Shown: in pieces, positions 42,273 through 51,109 of the stretch
How positions within the stretch are numbered: the stretch's first letter is position 1
Layout: every line of letters begins with the position of its first letter
Assembly: GCA_026129405.1 (NCBI GenBank)
Contig: JAHCID010000003.1
Coordinates: 582,001 to 646,000, forward strand
Length of the DNA stretch: 64,000 bases
Direction: 5' to 3'
Origin: a bacterium
GTDB taxonomy: Bacteria > Desulfobacterota > Binatia > DP-6
The notes under the pieces: model-generated
The model's database searches: none
What the model saw: only the letters and a program-made list of their open reading frames with translations
Told to the model about the DNA's origin: nothing
Translations under genes and position numbers: made by a program

Positions 42273-42551
42273 CTACGCCGGCGGCGGCCCCAGCCGGGCC
42301 ATCAGGTCCTTCAGGCTGCGCAGGGCCTGGAGGTTCGAGTCCATGCGGACCAGCTGGTCGATGAGACGCTGGGTCTGCTCGACGGCCCAGGCGATCTCCT
42401 GGGGGCTGACCGCGTCGAGGGCCCGGCGGAGCTGGTCGTGGAGCGCCAGGAGGTCGGGGACGTCGCGGACGCCGTTCTGGGCGAGCCGGCGCCCGAGCTC
42501 GCCGTAGTAGCGCGCGAGCTCGTCCGCCTCGCGATGGATGTCGACCCCCAT
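42273..42551 (-). CDS. Hypothetical helical protein (92 aa)
   Basis: A 92-aa soluble, helix-rich protein with heptad-like leucines (ARYYGELGRRLAQN, LHDQLRRALDAV). No recognised domain. AGAGGG precedes the ATG at 42551, and a promoter candidate lies 46 bases upstream. It begins the glycosyltransferase run. Confidence 0.6.
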   Translation of the reverse strand: MGVDIHREADELARYYGELGRRLAQNGVRDVPDLLALHDQLRRALDAVSPQEIAWAVEQTQRLIDQLVRMDSNLQALRSLKDLMARLGPPPA

Positions 42552-42596
42552 GTGAAAATCCCTCTGCGCAGCCGGCCCGGCGGGGCGCACGGCGTG

Positions 42597-42626
42597 GTCC
42601 TACCTCCGGCCGCCGCACACGCGCAA
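42597..42626 (-). promoter_or_regulatory. Candidate promoter of the 92-aa gene and glycosyltransferases
   Basis: TTGCGC (42626-42621), 18-base spacer, TAGGAC (42602-42597). Divergent from the promoter at 42694-42722 within a 178-base gap. Confidence 0.35.
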
Positions 42627-42693
42627 CGAAAAAGCGCGCGGGGTTGGCCGCTTGCGCCACGCGCCCGGACGCACAGCCTGTGTCGCCCGCGCA

Positions 42694-42722
42694 TTGCCGC
42701 CCGCCCGGACCGGTGTTAGCAG
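42694..42722 (+). promoter_or_regulatory. Candidate leaderless promoter of the toroid/lyase-like gene
   Basis: TTGCCG (42694-42699), 17-base spacer, TAGCAG (42717-42722), seven bases to the GTG at 42730. Confidence 0.45.
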
Positions 42723-42729
42723 GGACGCG

Positions 42730-45014
42730 GTGCCGGGCCAGCTTCGCGTCGCATTCCTCGCGGTGCTCCTCGGCCTGCCCGCCTCCGTTCGCGCCGCGAC
42801 GCTCGACGTGGCGCTGCCGCTGGTCGAGACCGCCGGCGTCGCGCGCCGCGACGCACCCGCCGCCGTCAGCGTGCCGCTCCCGCCCGGCGCCGTGCGCGAC
42901 GCCGCCGCGCTGCGCGTGCGTCGCCGGGGATCGCCCGGTCCCGACGCAACCCCACAGTGCTCGAACGCTGGCCCGACGGCTCGGTGCGCTGGCGCTCCTC
43001 CTCGACGTGCTCGCGAGCGTCTGCGCCGCCGAAGGCCGCACGACCCTGGCGCTGCCGGGCACGCCAGCGCGCGCCGCCAGCCCCGGCGACCCGCCGCGCC
43101 GACGGCGCCGCCCAGCAGCTCGACACCGGCCCCCTGACGCTCACCGTGCCCGGCGACGGCGCCGCGCTCGCCACCACGCTGCGCACGGGCGGCACGACGT
43201 TGCTGGCGCGCCTTCCCCTGCCCGCGCTGACGCTCGCCGACGGCGCCGCCGTGCCACCCGTGCCGGCCGGGCCGCCGAGCGTGGAGACCGACGGTCCCGT
43301 ACGCACCGAGCTGCTGCTGCGCGGGCGCTACGGCACCGAGCTCGCCTACGAGGCGCGCATCGCCGTCTTCGCGGGCCAGCCGGTCGTGCGCCTCCAGCTG
43401 ACCCTGACCCACCTGGGGGCGTCCCACGACGTGGCGATCCGCAGCCTCGCGCTCGACGTCGCCGGCTCGTTCGACGAGGGCGCCATGGGCGTCGACGGCG
43501 CGGTGAAGCGCTTCCGCACCCTGGTCGACCCGCACGCGCTGCGCCAGCTCGACGGCGAGCGCATGCGGCTCGACGACGCCGAGTCGGAGGGCAGCGGCGA
43601 CGGCTGGGTGCGCGCGCGCGGCGACACCGCCGCGGTCACGCTGGTCGCGCGCTGGTTCCGCGAGGAGTGGCCGAAGGCGCTCGTCCTCTCCGACGAGCAC
43701 GTGCAGCTCGACCTGCTCGGCGGCGGCGAGGCGCCCGTCGCGCTCGGCCGCGGCGCGGCGAAGACGTTCGAGGCCTGGGTGGTGGTCGAGCCGGCGACCA
43801 GGGCGACGCCCGCGCCGGAGCGGGCCGCCGCGCTGCTGGCCCCGCTCGTGGGCATGCCGCCCGCGCCCTGGATCGTGGCGTCCGGGGCGTTGCCGCAGTC
43901 GCTCGCGCCCGCCGCGGCGGGCGCTCCGCCGTTCCTCGCGCGTCTCGCGACCGCCTACCGCCGCTACCGCGCGCGCGGCAACGCCGAGCGTTGGGATGAC
44001 GGGCCGCCGGTCCCGTGCGAGCAGCGGACCGAGGCCCATCAGCGCACCGGCTTCACCGGCGCGCTCAACTGGGGCGACTGGAACTTTCCCGGCTTCCGCG
44101 ATCGCAGCAAGGGCTGCGACGCCTGGGGCAACCTCGAGTACGATCTGCCGCAGGTCCTCGGCCTCGGCTGGGCGGCCACCGCCGAGCGCCCCTGGTACGA
44201 CGGCTTCGTCGCGGCGGCGCGCCACTACCGCGACGTCGACGTGATCCACCATGATCCGGACAACCCGGATCGCGTCGGCCTGAATCACCCGCACAAGATG
44301 GGTCACTTCGCCCCCGAGGCGACGCAGAACGTCGACCTCGGGCACACGTGGGTGGAGGGTCTCATCACGCACTGGCGGGTCACCGGCGAGGTGCGCTCGC
44401 GCGAGGCGGCGCTGGCCATGGGCGACGCCCTCGCCCGCCGCGTCTCGAAGGCGTCGAATCCGCGCCAGTTCGGCTGGCCGATGGTCGCGCTCGGCGCGCT
44501 CGCCGCGGCGACGAACGAGGCGCGCTATCGCGACGCAGCCGCCGCGTTCGCGACCCAGGCGCTCGGCGCCTTCCCGCCGACACCGGCGGCCGCCGACTGG
44601 AAGATCGGCATCCTGGCCGACGGGCTGGCGTACGTCGAGGCCGTCGCGCCCGACGCGAAGCGGGCCGAATGGCTGCAGCGCTATGCCGACGCCTACGTCG
44701 CCGAGCCGGACCGCTGGACCGACGCGCGCTACGCCCTGCCGCTCGGCTGGCTCGGCGTGCAGCGCGACGACGCGCGCTACCGCGGCGCCGCGCTCGCCGT
44801 CGCGGACACGCTCGAGGTGGGCGACTGGGGCAAGACGCTGGCGCTGAACGGCCGCACCGGCTTCCGCCTGCTCGGTCCGCTCGCGGCGGCCGGCGTGAAG
44901 GCGCGGCCGAAGGCGGTCACGTCCGGCCGCGACGCTCCTCGTCCGGCGTCGGCGGGCGCACCGCGATCACCGTCACCGTCGCCTTCAGCCCCTGCCCGGC
45001 CCCCGGCGGATTGA
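42730..45014 (+). pseudogene. Secreted RIFT/toroid protein, exo-rhamnogalacturonan-lyase (YetA)-like, with frameshifts near the N-terminus
   Basis: A secreted protein of about 760 codons if read through. It starts GTG with signal LLGLPASVRA. The expected motif line LRV...GDRPVPTQ...LERWPDGSVRW...ALLLDVL is scattered over three reading frames between about 42925 and 43110, needing four single-base changes (+1, +1, -1, +1). From 43111 to 45014 one frame is intact: a beta domain, then an alpha/alpha toroid (LNWGDWNFPGF, GNLEYDLPQV). The tail overlaps the FKBP gene by 98 bases. Family call is tentative; the damage could be sequencing error or real decay. Confidence 0.6.
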
Positions 45015-45378
45015 AGTCCGCGCGCACGCTCGCGCCGCCGATCTCGAGCAGGCGGAAGCGCAGCGTCTTCCCGTCCGGGCTCTTCAGCGAGTACTCGTCG
45101 CCGACGGTGAGATCGAGATCCGGCGGCAGCCGGTCGCGCGGCATCTCGCGCACGAGGTCCTCGCGCCACGGCCCGTATGCCTCCTCGGCCGGGATGTGCA
45201 GCTCGCGCGTCTCGCCCGCCTGCATGCCGACGATGCGATCCTCGAGCGCGGGGAAGAGCTGCCCCGAGCCCTGCATCACGGCGATGGGCCCGCAGTGTCC
45301 CGTCGAGTCGAGGAGGCGTCCGTTGGCGAAGTGGACCGTGTACTCGAGCACGACGACGCGTCCGTCGGCGACCTCCAT
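44917..45378 (-). CDS. SlyD-like FKBP peptidyl-prolyl isomerase
   Basis: A 153-aa cytoplasmic isomerase with chaperone insert. FKBP core: LEYTVHFANGRLLDST, GQLFPALEDRIVGMQAGE; the insert-in-flap domain follows. The SlyD-type closing motif NHPLAG is NPPGAG here. It overlaps the preceding plus-strand gene convergently. Confidence 0.88.
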   Translation of the reverse strand: MEVADGRVVVLEYTVHFANGRLLDSTGHCGPIAVMQGSGQLFPALEDRIVGMQAGETRELHIPAEEAYGPWREDLVREMPRDRLPPDLDLTVGDEYSLKSPDGKTLRFRLLEIGGASVRADFNPPGAGQGLKATVTVIAVRPPTPDEERRGRT

Positions 45379-45381
45379 CTC

Positions 45382-46604
45382 CTACCCTCCTTTGCCGCGC
45401 CCGAGCTGGCGCACCAGCGTGGCGAGCAGGTCCGGCGGCCCCGAGGAGCCGCCCTTGGTGACCAGCGCCAGGCCCGCGAACGGACCGGCGCCGATGCGCG
45501 CGCGCACCACCAGCGGCGCGAGCCGCGCCTCGAGCCACAGCGCCGGGTGGCCGAGGCCGTCGAGCACGTGGAACGCGGTCTCGCCGCCGACGAGCACCAG
45601 CCCGCGCGGTCGCCCGCGTCCGAGCGCGGCCAGGGCCGCGGTCCGCATCATAGCGAGGACGCCGTCGCTCGTCGGCGCGCGCACCACGGGCGGGACCAGT
45701 GCGACCGCATGCCCGTCGCGCACCAGCCGCGCGGCGCCGTCGCCGGCCTGCTCGGCCGCGCCGGCGGACACCGCGAGCGTGCGCAGGACGCCGCGCTCGA
45801 CCGCCAGGCCACCTGAGCGTGCGCGGTCGGATGCGCGCTGCCCATGACGCAGAGCACGCCGGCGCCGGCGGGGGCGGGGCCGGTCGCACGCGGCTGGCCG
45901 ACGGGCTCCTGGCCGAGCACCCGGCGCAGCGCCCGGGCGAGCCCGATGGAGCCGGCCAGCAGCAGCGGGCGCGGCCGCCCGAGCAGGACGCGCACCGTAC
46001 GCTCGAGGTCGCCCTCGGTCTGGGCGTCGCAGACGATCACTACCGCGCCGTCCGCACGCAGCCCTGCGATCGCCGCCGCCGGGCCTTCGGGCGCACGCAC
46101 CGCCGCGAGGTCCAGGACCGCCGCTGCTCGCCGGCTGGTCGCGGCGAGGACCGCGCAGACGCTCGCGTCGTGGATCGGGTTCTGTGGGTCGCGCGCAAAG
46201 GGCGTCTCGTGCACGGGCACGCCCGCGATCATCTGTCGGCCGCCCTCGGTGGTGCGACCGACCTCCGGGATGGCCGGCAGCACGAACGCCTCCCCCGCAC
46301 CGAGCGCGTCCATCGCCGCGTCCAGCTCGGCACCGAGCACGCCGCGCAGGCCGGTGTCGATCTTCTTGAGGACGATGCCGCCGAAGCCGCCGGCGGGCGC
46401 CAGCGCGGCGTGCACGCGTGCCGCCGCGAGCGCGGGGGCGAGCGTGCGGCTCTGCGTGTTGCGCACCGCGAGCGCCTGCGGCGGCGGGGTCCCGCCGCCC
46501 TCCCCGGCCCAGACGACGGCCACGCCACCGCGCCAGGGCAGCAGCTCGGCGCCGACGTCGCAGGCGCCGGTCAGGTCGTCGGCGAGGACGCGGAGCGCGT
46601 CCAT
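45382..46604 (-). pseudogene. Four-carbon acid sugar kinase (DUF1537), broken by one frameshift
   Basis: Two pieces of one kinase. The N-terminal domain (46604 to about 45815) has LADDLTGACDVGAE, KKIDTGLRGV and VLPAIPEVGRTT; the C-terminal nucleotide-binding domain (about 45815 to 45382) has GLVLVGGETAFHVLDG and LALVTKGGSSGPPD. The frame shifts where GTG GCC CTG GCG would be expected but one C of a C-run is missing. Restoring it yields about 408 aa, normal for the family. Such kinases act with PdxA2 on threonate-like sugars. Confidence 0.8.
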
Positions 46605-46617
46605 CGCAGGCCCTCCG

Positions 46618-47250
46618 TCACTCGTCCAGCAGGATGGCGCGTGCCGGCGCCCCATCCAGCTCGGGAAACTTGAGCGGCAGACAGACGAGCGTGTAGCGCC
46701 GCCCCGGCGCCACCTGGCGCAGATCGAGGCCCTCGATCACGAAGACGCCGGCGCCGAGCAGCGTCTGATGGACGACGAACTCCGACGTCCCGAACGCCTC
46801 GATCGACAGGTAGTCCATGCCGACCGCCTTCACCCCGCGCTGGACCAGGACGTCGGCCGCGTCGCGCATGAGATAGGTGAAGTCGGTCTGGAACGACGGC
46901 GCCGCCCACTTCGCCGAGTTGTCGGTGAGGCAGAGCAGGATGTCGCCGTCGCGCAGGGACACGTCGCGCAGCGCCGCGGCGTCGATCGCGGCGCGGCCGC
47001 GCAGGTCGGCGACGAGACATTCGCCGACCATGCGGTCCAGCGGCACCTCGCCGAGGCGCGGGCCGTCGGCGAGGAAGTGGAACGGCGCGTCGACGTGCGT
47101 ACCGGTGTGGCTGCCCATCGTGAGCAGCGACAGGTTGCAGACGTCGCCGCTGGCGAGCCGCCGCACGGCGTCGATGCGCGGCTCCGGATCGCCGGGATAG
47201 ACGTGCTGGCCCGGGCCGTTCGGCACCGAGATGTCGAGGACCCGCCGCAT
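46618..47250 (-). CDS. Cyclase family protein (PF04199, kynurenine-formamidase-like)
   Basis: A 210-aa metal-dependent hydrolase fold with HTGTHVDAPFHF (His-x3-His-x-Asp) near residues 48-59. The family includes formamidases and lactone hydrolases. Its place between a DUF1537 kinase and PdxA suggests action on an acid sugar or its lactone; that is inference. Confidence 0.85.
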   Translation of the reverse strand: MRRVLDISVPNGPGQHVYPGDPEPRIDAVRRLASGDVCNLSLLTMGSHTGTHVDAPFHFLADGPRLGEVPLDRMVGECLVADLRGRAAIDAAALRDVSLRDGDILLCLTDNSAKWAAPSFQTDFTYLMRDAADVLVQRGVKAVGMDYLSIEAFGTSEFVVHQTLLGAGVFVIEGLDLRQVAPGRRYTLVCLPLKFPELDGAPARAILLDE

Positions 47251-47253
47251 CGC

Positions 47254-48294
47254 CTACGCCGCCCGGCCGAACGCCGCGGCGAGCCCGCGGTCCGTGTGCC
47301 CCTGCTTGCCGCGCGCGACCTCGGCGGCGACGCGGATCGCCTCCAGCAGGTTCACGTGGTCCGCGATGTTCCGGCCCGCGATGTCGAACGCCGTGCCGTG
47401 CCCCGTCGAGGTACGGATCAGCGGCAGCCCGATCAGCAGCGTGACCACGCGGCCGAAGCCGACCAGCTTCACCGCCATGAGCCCCTGGTCGTGATAGAGC
47501 GCGATCGTCATGTCGTAGACGCCGTCGCGCGCCTTCAGGAACACGGTGTCGGCCGGGAACGGGCCCTGCGCGTCGATGCCCTCGGCGCGCGCGGCCTCGA
47601 TCGCGGGGATGATCTGGTCGAGCTCCTCGCGGCCGAAGAGGCCGTTCTCGCCGGCATGCGGGTTCAGCCCCGCGACCGCGATCTTCGGCTTCGCGATGCC
47701 CATGTCGCGCAGCGCCGCGTCGGCGAGACGGATGCGCGCCAGCATGCGGTCCCTGGTCACGTAGTCGCACACGGCACGCAGCGCCATGTGGTTCGTGAAG
47801 AGCATGAGCCGCATCTTGTCGATGACCATGACCATCGCCGGCTTGCTCTGCGTGAGCTCGCCGAGGATCTCGGTCTGGCCCTCGTAGTTGTGGCCGGCGA
47901 CGTGCATCGCCTCCTTGTTGAGCGGGGCGGAGACGAGGCCGTCGATCTCGCCCGAGGCGGCCATGTGCCCGGCGGCCTTCGTCCACGCCACGGCGGCGTC
48001 GCCGTAGGCCGACACGATCCTGCCCCACGCGTGCGTCGCCATGTCGATGCAGGCCGAGTCGATGATCTCCACCGTGCCGGGTGTGCCCACGGCCTCGGCG
48101 GGCGTCTGGATGCGACGGATCGGCAGACGCACGCCGACGGCGTCCATCGCCTTCTCCATCACGGCGGCGTCGCCGAGGACGAGGGGGATGCACCACTCGG
48201 TCGCGCGCGGGTCGGCGAGCGACTTCACGGTGATCTCGGGGCCGATGCCGGCGGCGTCGCCCATGGTGATCGCGATGCGGGGTCGATACGTCAT
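47254..48294 (-). CDS. PdxA family dehydrogenase (probably PdxA2)
   Basis: A 346-aa metal- and NAD-dependent oxidative decarboxylase. ITMGDAAGIGPEI, SAPLNKEA, GLNPHAGENGLFG, ALYHDQGL and LIRTSTGHGTAFD are complete. The kinase neighbour argues for the PdxA2 role (4-phospho-erythronate/threonate to DHAP) rather than vitamin B6, though sequence alone does not decide. Confidence 0.9.
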   Translation of the reverse strand: MTYRPRIAITMGDAAGIGPEITVKSLADPRATEWCIPLVLGDAAVMEKAMDAVGVRLPIRRIQTPAEAVGTPGTVEIIDSACIDMATHAWGRIVSAYGDAAVAWTKAAGHMAASGEIDGLVSAPLNKEAMHVAGHNYEGQTEILGELTQSKPAMVMVIDKMRLMLFTNHMALRAVCDYVTRDRMLARIRLADAALRDMGIAKPKIAVAGLNPHAGENGLFGREELDQIIPAIEAARAEGIDAQGPFPADTVFLKARDGVYDMTIALYHDQGLMAVKLVGFGRVVTLLIGLPLIRTSTGHGTAFDIAGRNIADHVNLLEAIRVAAEVARGKQGHTDRGLAAAFGRAA

Positions 48295-48298
48295 GTCG

Positions 48299-49438
48299 TC
48301 ACTCCGTGGCCGTCACCGGTACGAGCGCGGGCCCGGCGCCCGCCACGACGGTGCGGTAGATCGATTCGATGCGGTCGAGCACGTGCTCCCACGCCTCGGG
48401 GCCCTCGACCGCGTGCCGGGCGGCCGTGCCGAGCCGGGCGCGGCCGGCGGGATCGCGCAGCAGCTCGACGACGACGGCGGCGAACGCCGCGGAGTCGCCG
48501 TCGGGCACGACACGCCCGGAGACGCCGTCGGCGAGACCCTTGGCGGAGCCGGCGCAGGCGACGATGGCCTTGCCGGCCGCCATGTAGTTCAGCAGCTTCA
48601 TGGGAAAGCCGGAGCGTTCGGCGCGCGGCAGGACGGCGACGTCCGCCCCCGCCAGGAGGCTCCGGACCTCATCGTAGGACCTCGCCTGCTCGATCTCCAC
48701 CCCCGGCCCCAGGAGGTCACCCTCGCGCAGGCGACGGGCTTCGGCGCGGGCGTCGTGGTGGGTCAGGAGGAGCAGGCGGGCCCGGGGCTCGGCCGCCCGG
48801 ATCGCGCGGAAGGTCTCCAGCAGGAACGCGAGGTTCTGGTAACCGTCGAGGTTGCCCGCGTAGCACACGAGCCCGCGCCCGGACTCCGGGCGCGGGACGG
48901 GCACCGTCTTGCGGACCTCGGCCGGCACCGAGGTCGGCTCGATGCAGGCGAGCGCCCGCTGCGCCACCCCGCCGCGGCGAAGATGCTCGCCCAGCTCGGG
49001 CGTCACCGCGATACAGTAGTCGGCCCGGCGCGGCACCTGGGTGTCGAGGAGATGGCCGAGCCGCCCGAGGAGCCGGCGCGTGCGGCGGCCGGAGACGTAC
49101 GTCGGCAGCTCCTCCGCCATGGCGCTGTGGCCGTGGTAGACGACCGGCGTCCCCGTGAGCCGTCCGACGATGAGCCCGGCGATCGCCGCCTCGTAGTTGT
49201 GCGCGTGGATCACGTCGATCGCGCGCCGGCGGACGTGACGCCACAGGCGCGCCACCAGGATCGCGTCGAGGACGACACGTCCCGGGCGCAGGCCGGGGCG
49301 GCGTCCGCGCCGCGCGCCGTAGGTGACCAGCGACACCTCGTGCCCGCGCTCCCGCAGGCCGAGCGCGAGATGCCCCACCAGCACCTGCGAGCCGCGCAGC
49401 GCGGGGTACGGCCCCGCCACGACGAGCGCGACCCGCAT
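48299..49438 (-). CDS. GT4 family glycosyltransferase
   Basis: A 379-aa GT-B protein: VAGPYPALRGSQVLVGHLA, DVIHAHNYEAAIAG, YAGNLDGYQN and the C-terminal NYMAAGKAIVA. It overlaps the upstream phosphodiesterase stop by one base and lies five bases before pdxA. Substrate unknown. Confidence 0.86.
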   Translation of the reverse strand: MRVALVVAGPYPALRGSQVLVGHLALGLRERGHEVSLVTYGARRGRRPGLRPGRVVLDAILVARLWRHVRRRAIDVIHAHNYEAAIAGLIVGRLTGTPVVYHGHSAMAEELPTYVSGRRTRRLLGRLGHLLDTQVPRRADYCIAVTPELGEHLRRGGVAQRALACIEPTSVPAEVRKTVPVPRPESGRGLVCYAGNLDGYQNLAFLLETFRAIRAAEPRARLLLLTHHDARAEARRLREGDLLGPGVEIEQARSYDEVRSLLAGADVAVLPRAERSGFPMKLLNYMAAGKAIVACAGSAKGLADGVSGRVVPDGDSAAFAAVVVELLRDPAGRARLGTAARHAVEGPEAWEHVLDRIESIYRTVVAGAGPALVPVTATE

Positions 49439-51105
49439 CAGGAGCCGGGCTCCAGATAGCCGAGCGCGGCGAGCCGCTCGGTGAGGATGCGTGTCTCCTC
49501 GGGCCCGAAGACGAGCGGCGTCGACGCCGGCGCCGGCACGCGATCGGCCTCCTCACGCGCGGCCACGGCGAGGGCGGCGCGGATGGGCCGACCGTCGAGT
49601 CCCCCCGGCACGGGCAGCCCGACGAGGGGCAGGAGCGTCGGCAGGACGTCCACGACGTCGGCGGCGGCGAGGCGCCCCCGCCCGTTCACACCGGGTCCGG
49701 CGAGCGCGAAGAGACCCTCGCGGCGATGCGTCCCGCTCGTCCCCGCGTCCTTGCCGGCGCCGTATTCGGCCGGGCTCAGCCGGCGCAGCGCGGGGCCCGG
49801 TCCCGCGCTGCGCAGGCAGGACGGGCGATAGCCGCGGTGCCAGGCCGGCTCGAGCAGGAGGTCGGGCGCACGCTCGGTCGCCGGCCCGTCGTAGATCTCC
49901 TCGCGGCGCCACACGCGCGCGACCACCGGGGCGCCGGCGGCGTCGCGCCAGTCGAGCAGCGCGGCGACGACCTGCGCGCGGACGCGCTCGTAGTCGGCCG
50001 GAGCGACGACGCCCTCGGGGTCGCGGTCGGCGCGGTTGATCCACACGCTCGGATGATAGTCGAGCTCCTCGGAGTACGCCTGCGTCCCGGGCCAGGCGAT
50101 CTGGCCGAGCCGTGCCATGCCCTCGAGACGTCCGGCGGTCTCCGGAGCCCGCCGCAGGATCGCGCCCTGGAGGCCGGTCGGTATCGCCCGCAGCGCGAGT
50201 CGCCGGGCGAGGCGCGCCGCGCCGCCGCCTGCCGTCCGGAACGCCAGCAACCCGCATTCGGCGAGGCGCCGGTTGAGGTGCAGGACGCGGTCGCTGGCGC
50301 CGCCGCTGCCGTGGTCGGAGACGACGGCGACGACCGCGTCGGGTCCGGCGGCGGCGACCAGGCGGCCGACGGCGGCGTCGAGCGCCGCGTACACGCGGCG
50401 GATCGCGTCGCCGTGCGGGCTCGCGGCGTGGCGCGGCGAGGCGGCGTCGTGGAAGCGCCAGAAATGGTGCGAGACGGTGTCGGACTCGCCGTAGACGACG
50501 ACCAGCGCATCGAGGTCGCCGCGGGCGAGCAGCGCCTCGGCCAGGCGCGTCCGCCGATCCACGCCGTCGAGCAGGCTCGCGAGCGCGCGCGCGTGCCACC
50601 CTGCCCCGGTGCGCACTTCCTGGAAGTCGGCGAACGGGAGCGTGCCGACGAGCCGGCGCACCTCGTCGTGGAACGCCGGCGGGTGCACGAAGGAGGCGTC
50701 GATGCGGGTCGTGAGCGGCGTGTCCCAGCCGCTCACCATGATCCCGTCGATCGGCTCCGGCGGATAGGTCGCGGGGACGGTGAGGACGGCGCAACGCCGC
50801 CCGGCGGCCGAGAGCCGGTTCCACAGGGCGGGCACGCGCCGGTGGCTCCCGTTCACGAAGCGCATGCGGTACGTGCCCGGGACGCGCTCCAGGAAGTCGA
50901 GCACGCCGTGGCGGCCCGGGTTGACCCCGGTCAGCAGCGACGTCCAGGCCGGGAAGGTCGCGGCCGGGATCGTCGAGCGCAGCGGGCCGAACGCACCGCG
51001 GGCGAGCAGCGCCCGCAGCGCCGGCAGGCGCCCCTCCGCCGCCCACGGCTCGACGAGGTCGAGGCCGGCCCCGTCGAGGCCGATGACGAGCAGAGGGGCC
51101 GCCAC
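49438..51105 (-). CDS. Type I phosphodiesterase/nucleotide-pyrophosphatase family protein
   Basis: A 555-aa alkaline-phosphatase-fold hydrolase. VIGLDGAG (Asp11 metal ligand), the nucleophile region PAATFPAWTSLLTG (Thr50 predicted), ESDTVSHHFW (Asp/His ligands) and VVSDHGSGG support activity. No signal peptide is seen. The GTG at 51105 lies five bases after the sulfatase-like gene. Ends GYLEPGS. Confidence 0.85.
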   Translation of the reverse strand: MAAPLLVIGLDGAGLDLVEPWAAEGRLPALRALLARGAFGPLRSTIPAATFPAWTSLLTGVNPGRHGVLDFLERVPGTYRMRFVNGSHRRVPALWNRLSAAGRRCAVLTVPATYPPEPIDGIMVSGWDTPLTTRIDASFVHPPAFHDEVRRLVGTLPFADFQEVRTGAGWHARALASLLDGVDRRTRLAEALLARGDLDALVVVYGESDTVSHHFWRFHDAASPRHAASPHGDAIRRVYAALDAAVGRLVAAAGPDAVVAVVSDHGSGGASDRVLHLNRRLAECGLLAFRTAGGGAARLARRLALRAIPTGLQGAILRRAPETAGRLEGMARLGQIAWPGTQAYSEELDYHPSVWINRADRDPEGVVAPADYERVRAQVVAALLDWRDAAGAPVVARVWRREEIYDGPATERAPDLLLEPAWHRGYRPSCLRSAGPGPALRRLSPAEYGAGKDAGTSGTHRREGLFALAGPGVNGRGRLAAADVVDVLPTLLPLVGLPVPGGLDGRPIRAALAVAAREEADRVPAPASTPLVFGPEETRILTERLAALGYLEPGS

Positions 51106-51109
51106 GCGA

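Noticed and set aside
42900-43110. Programmed frameshifting in the toroid/lyase-like gene
   Set aside because: Four shifts of mixed sign in 190 bases without slippery heptamers fit error or decay better.
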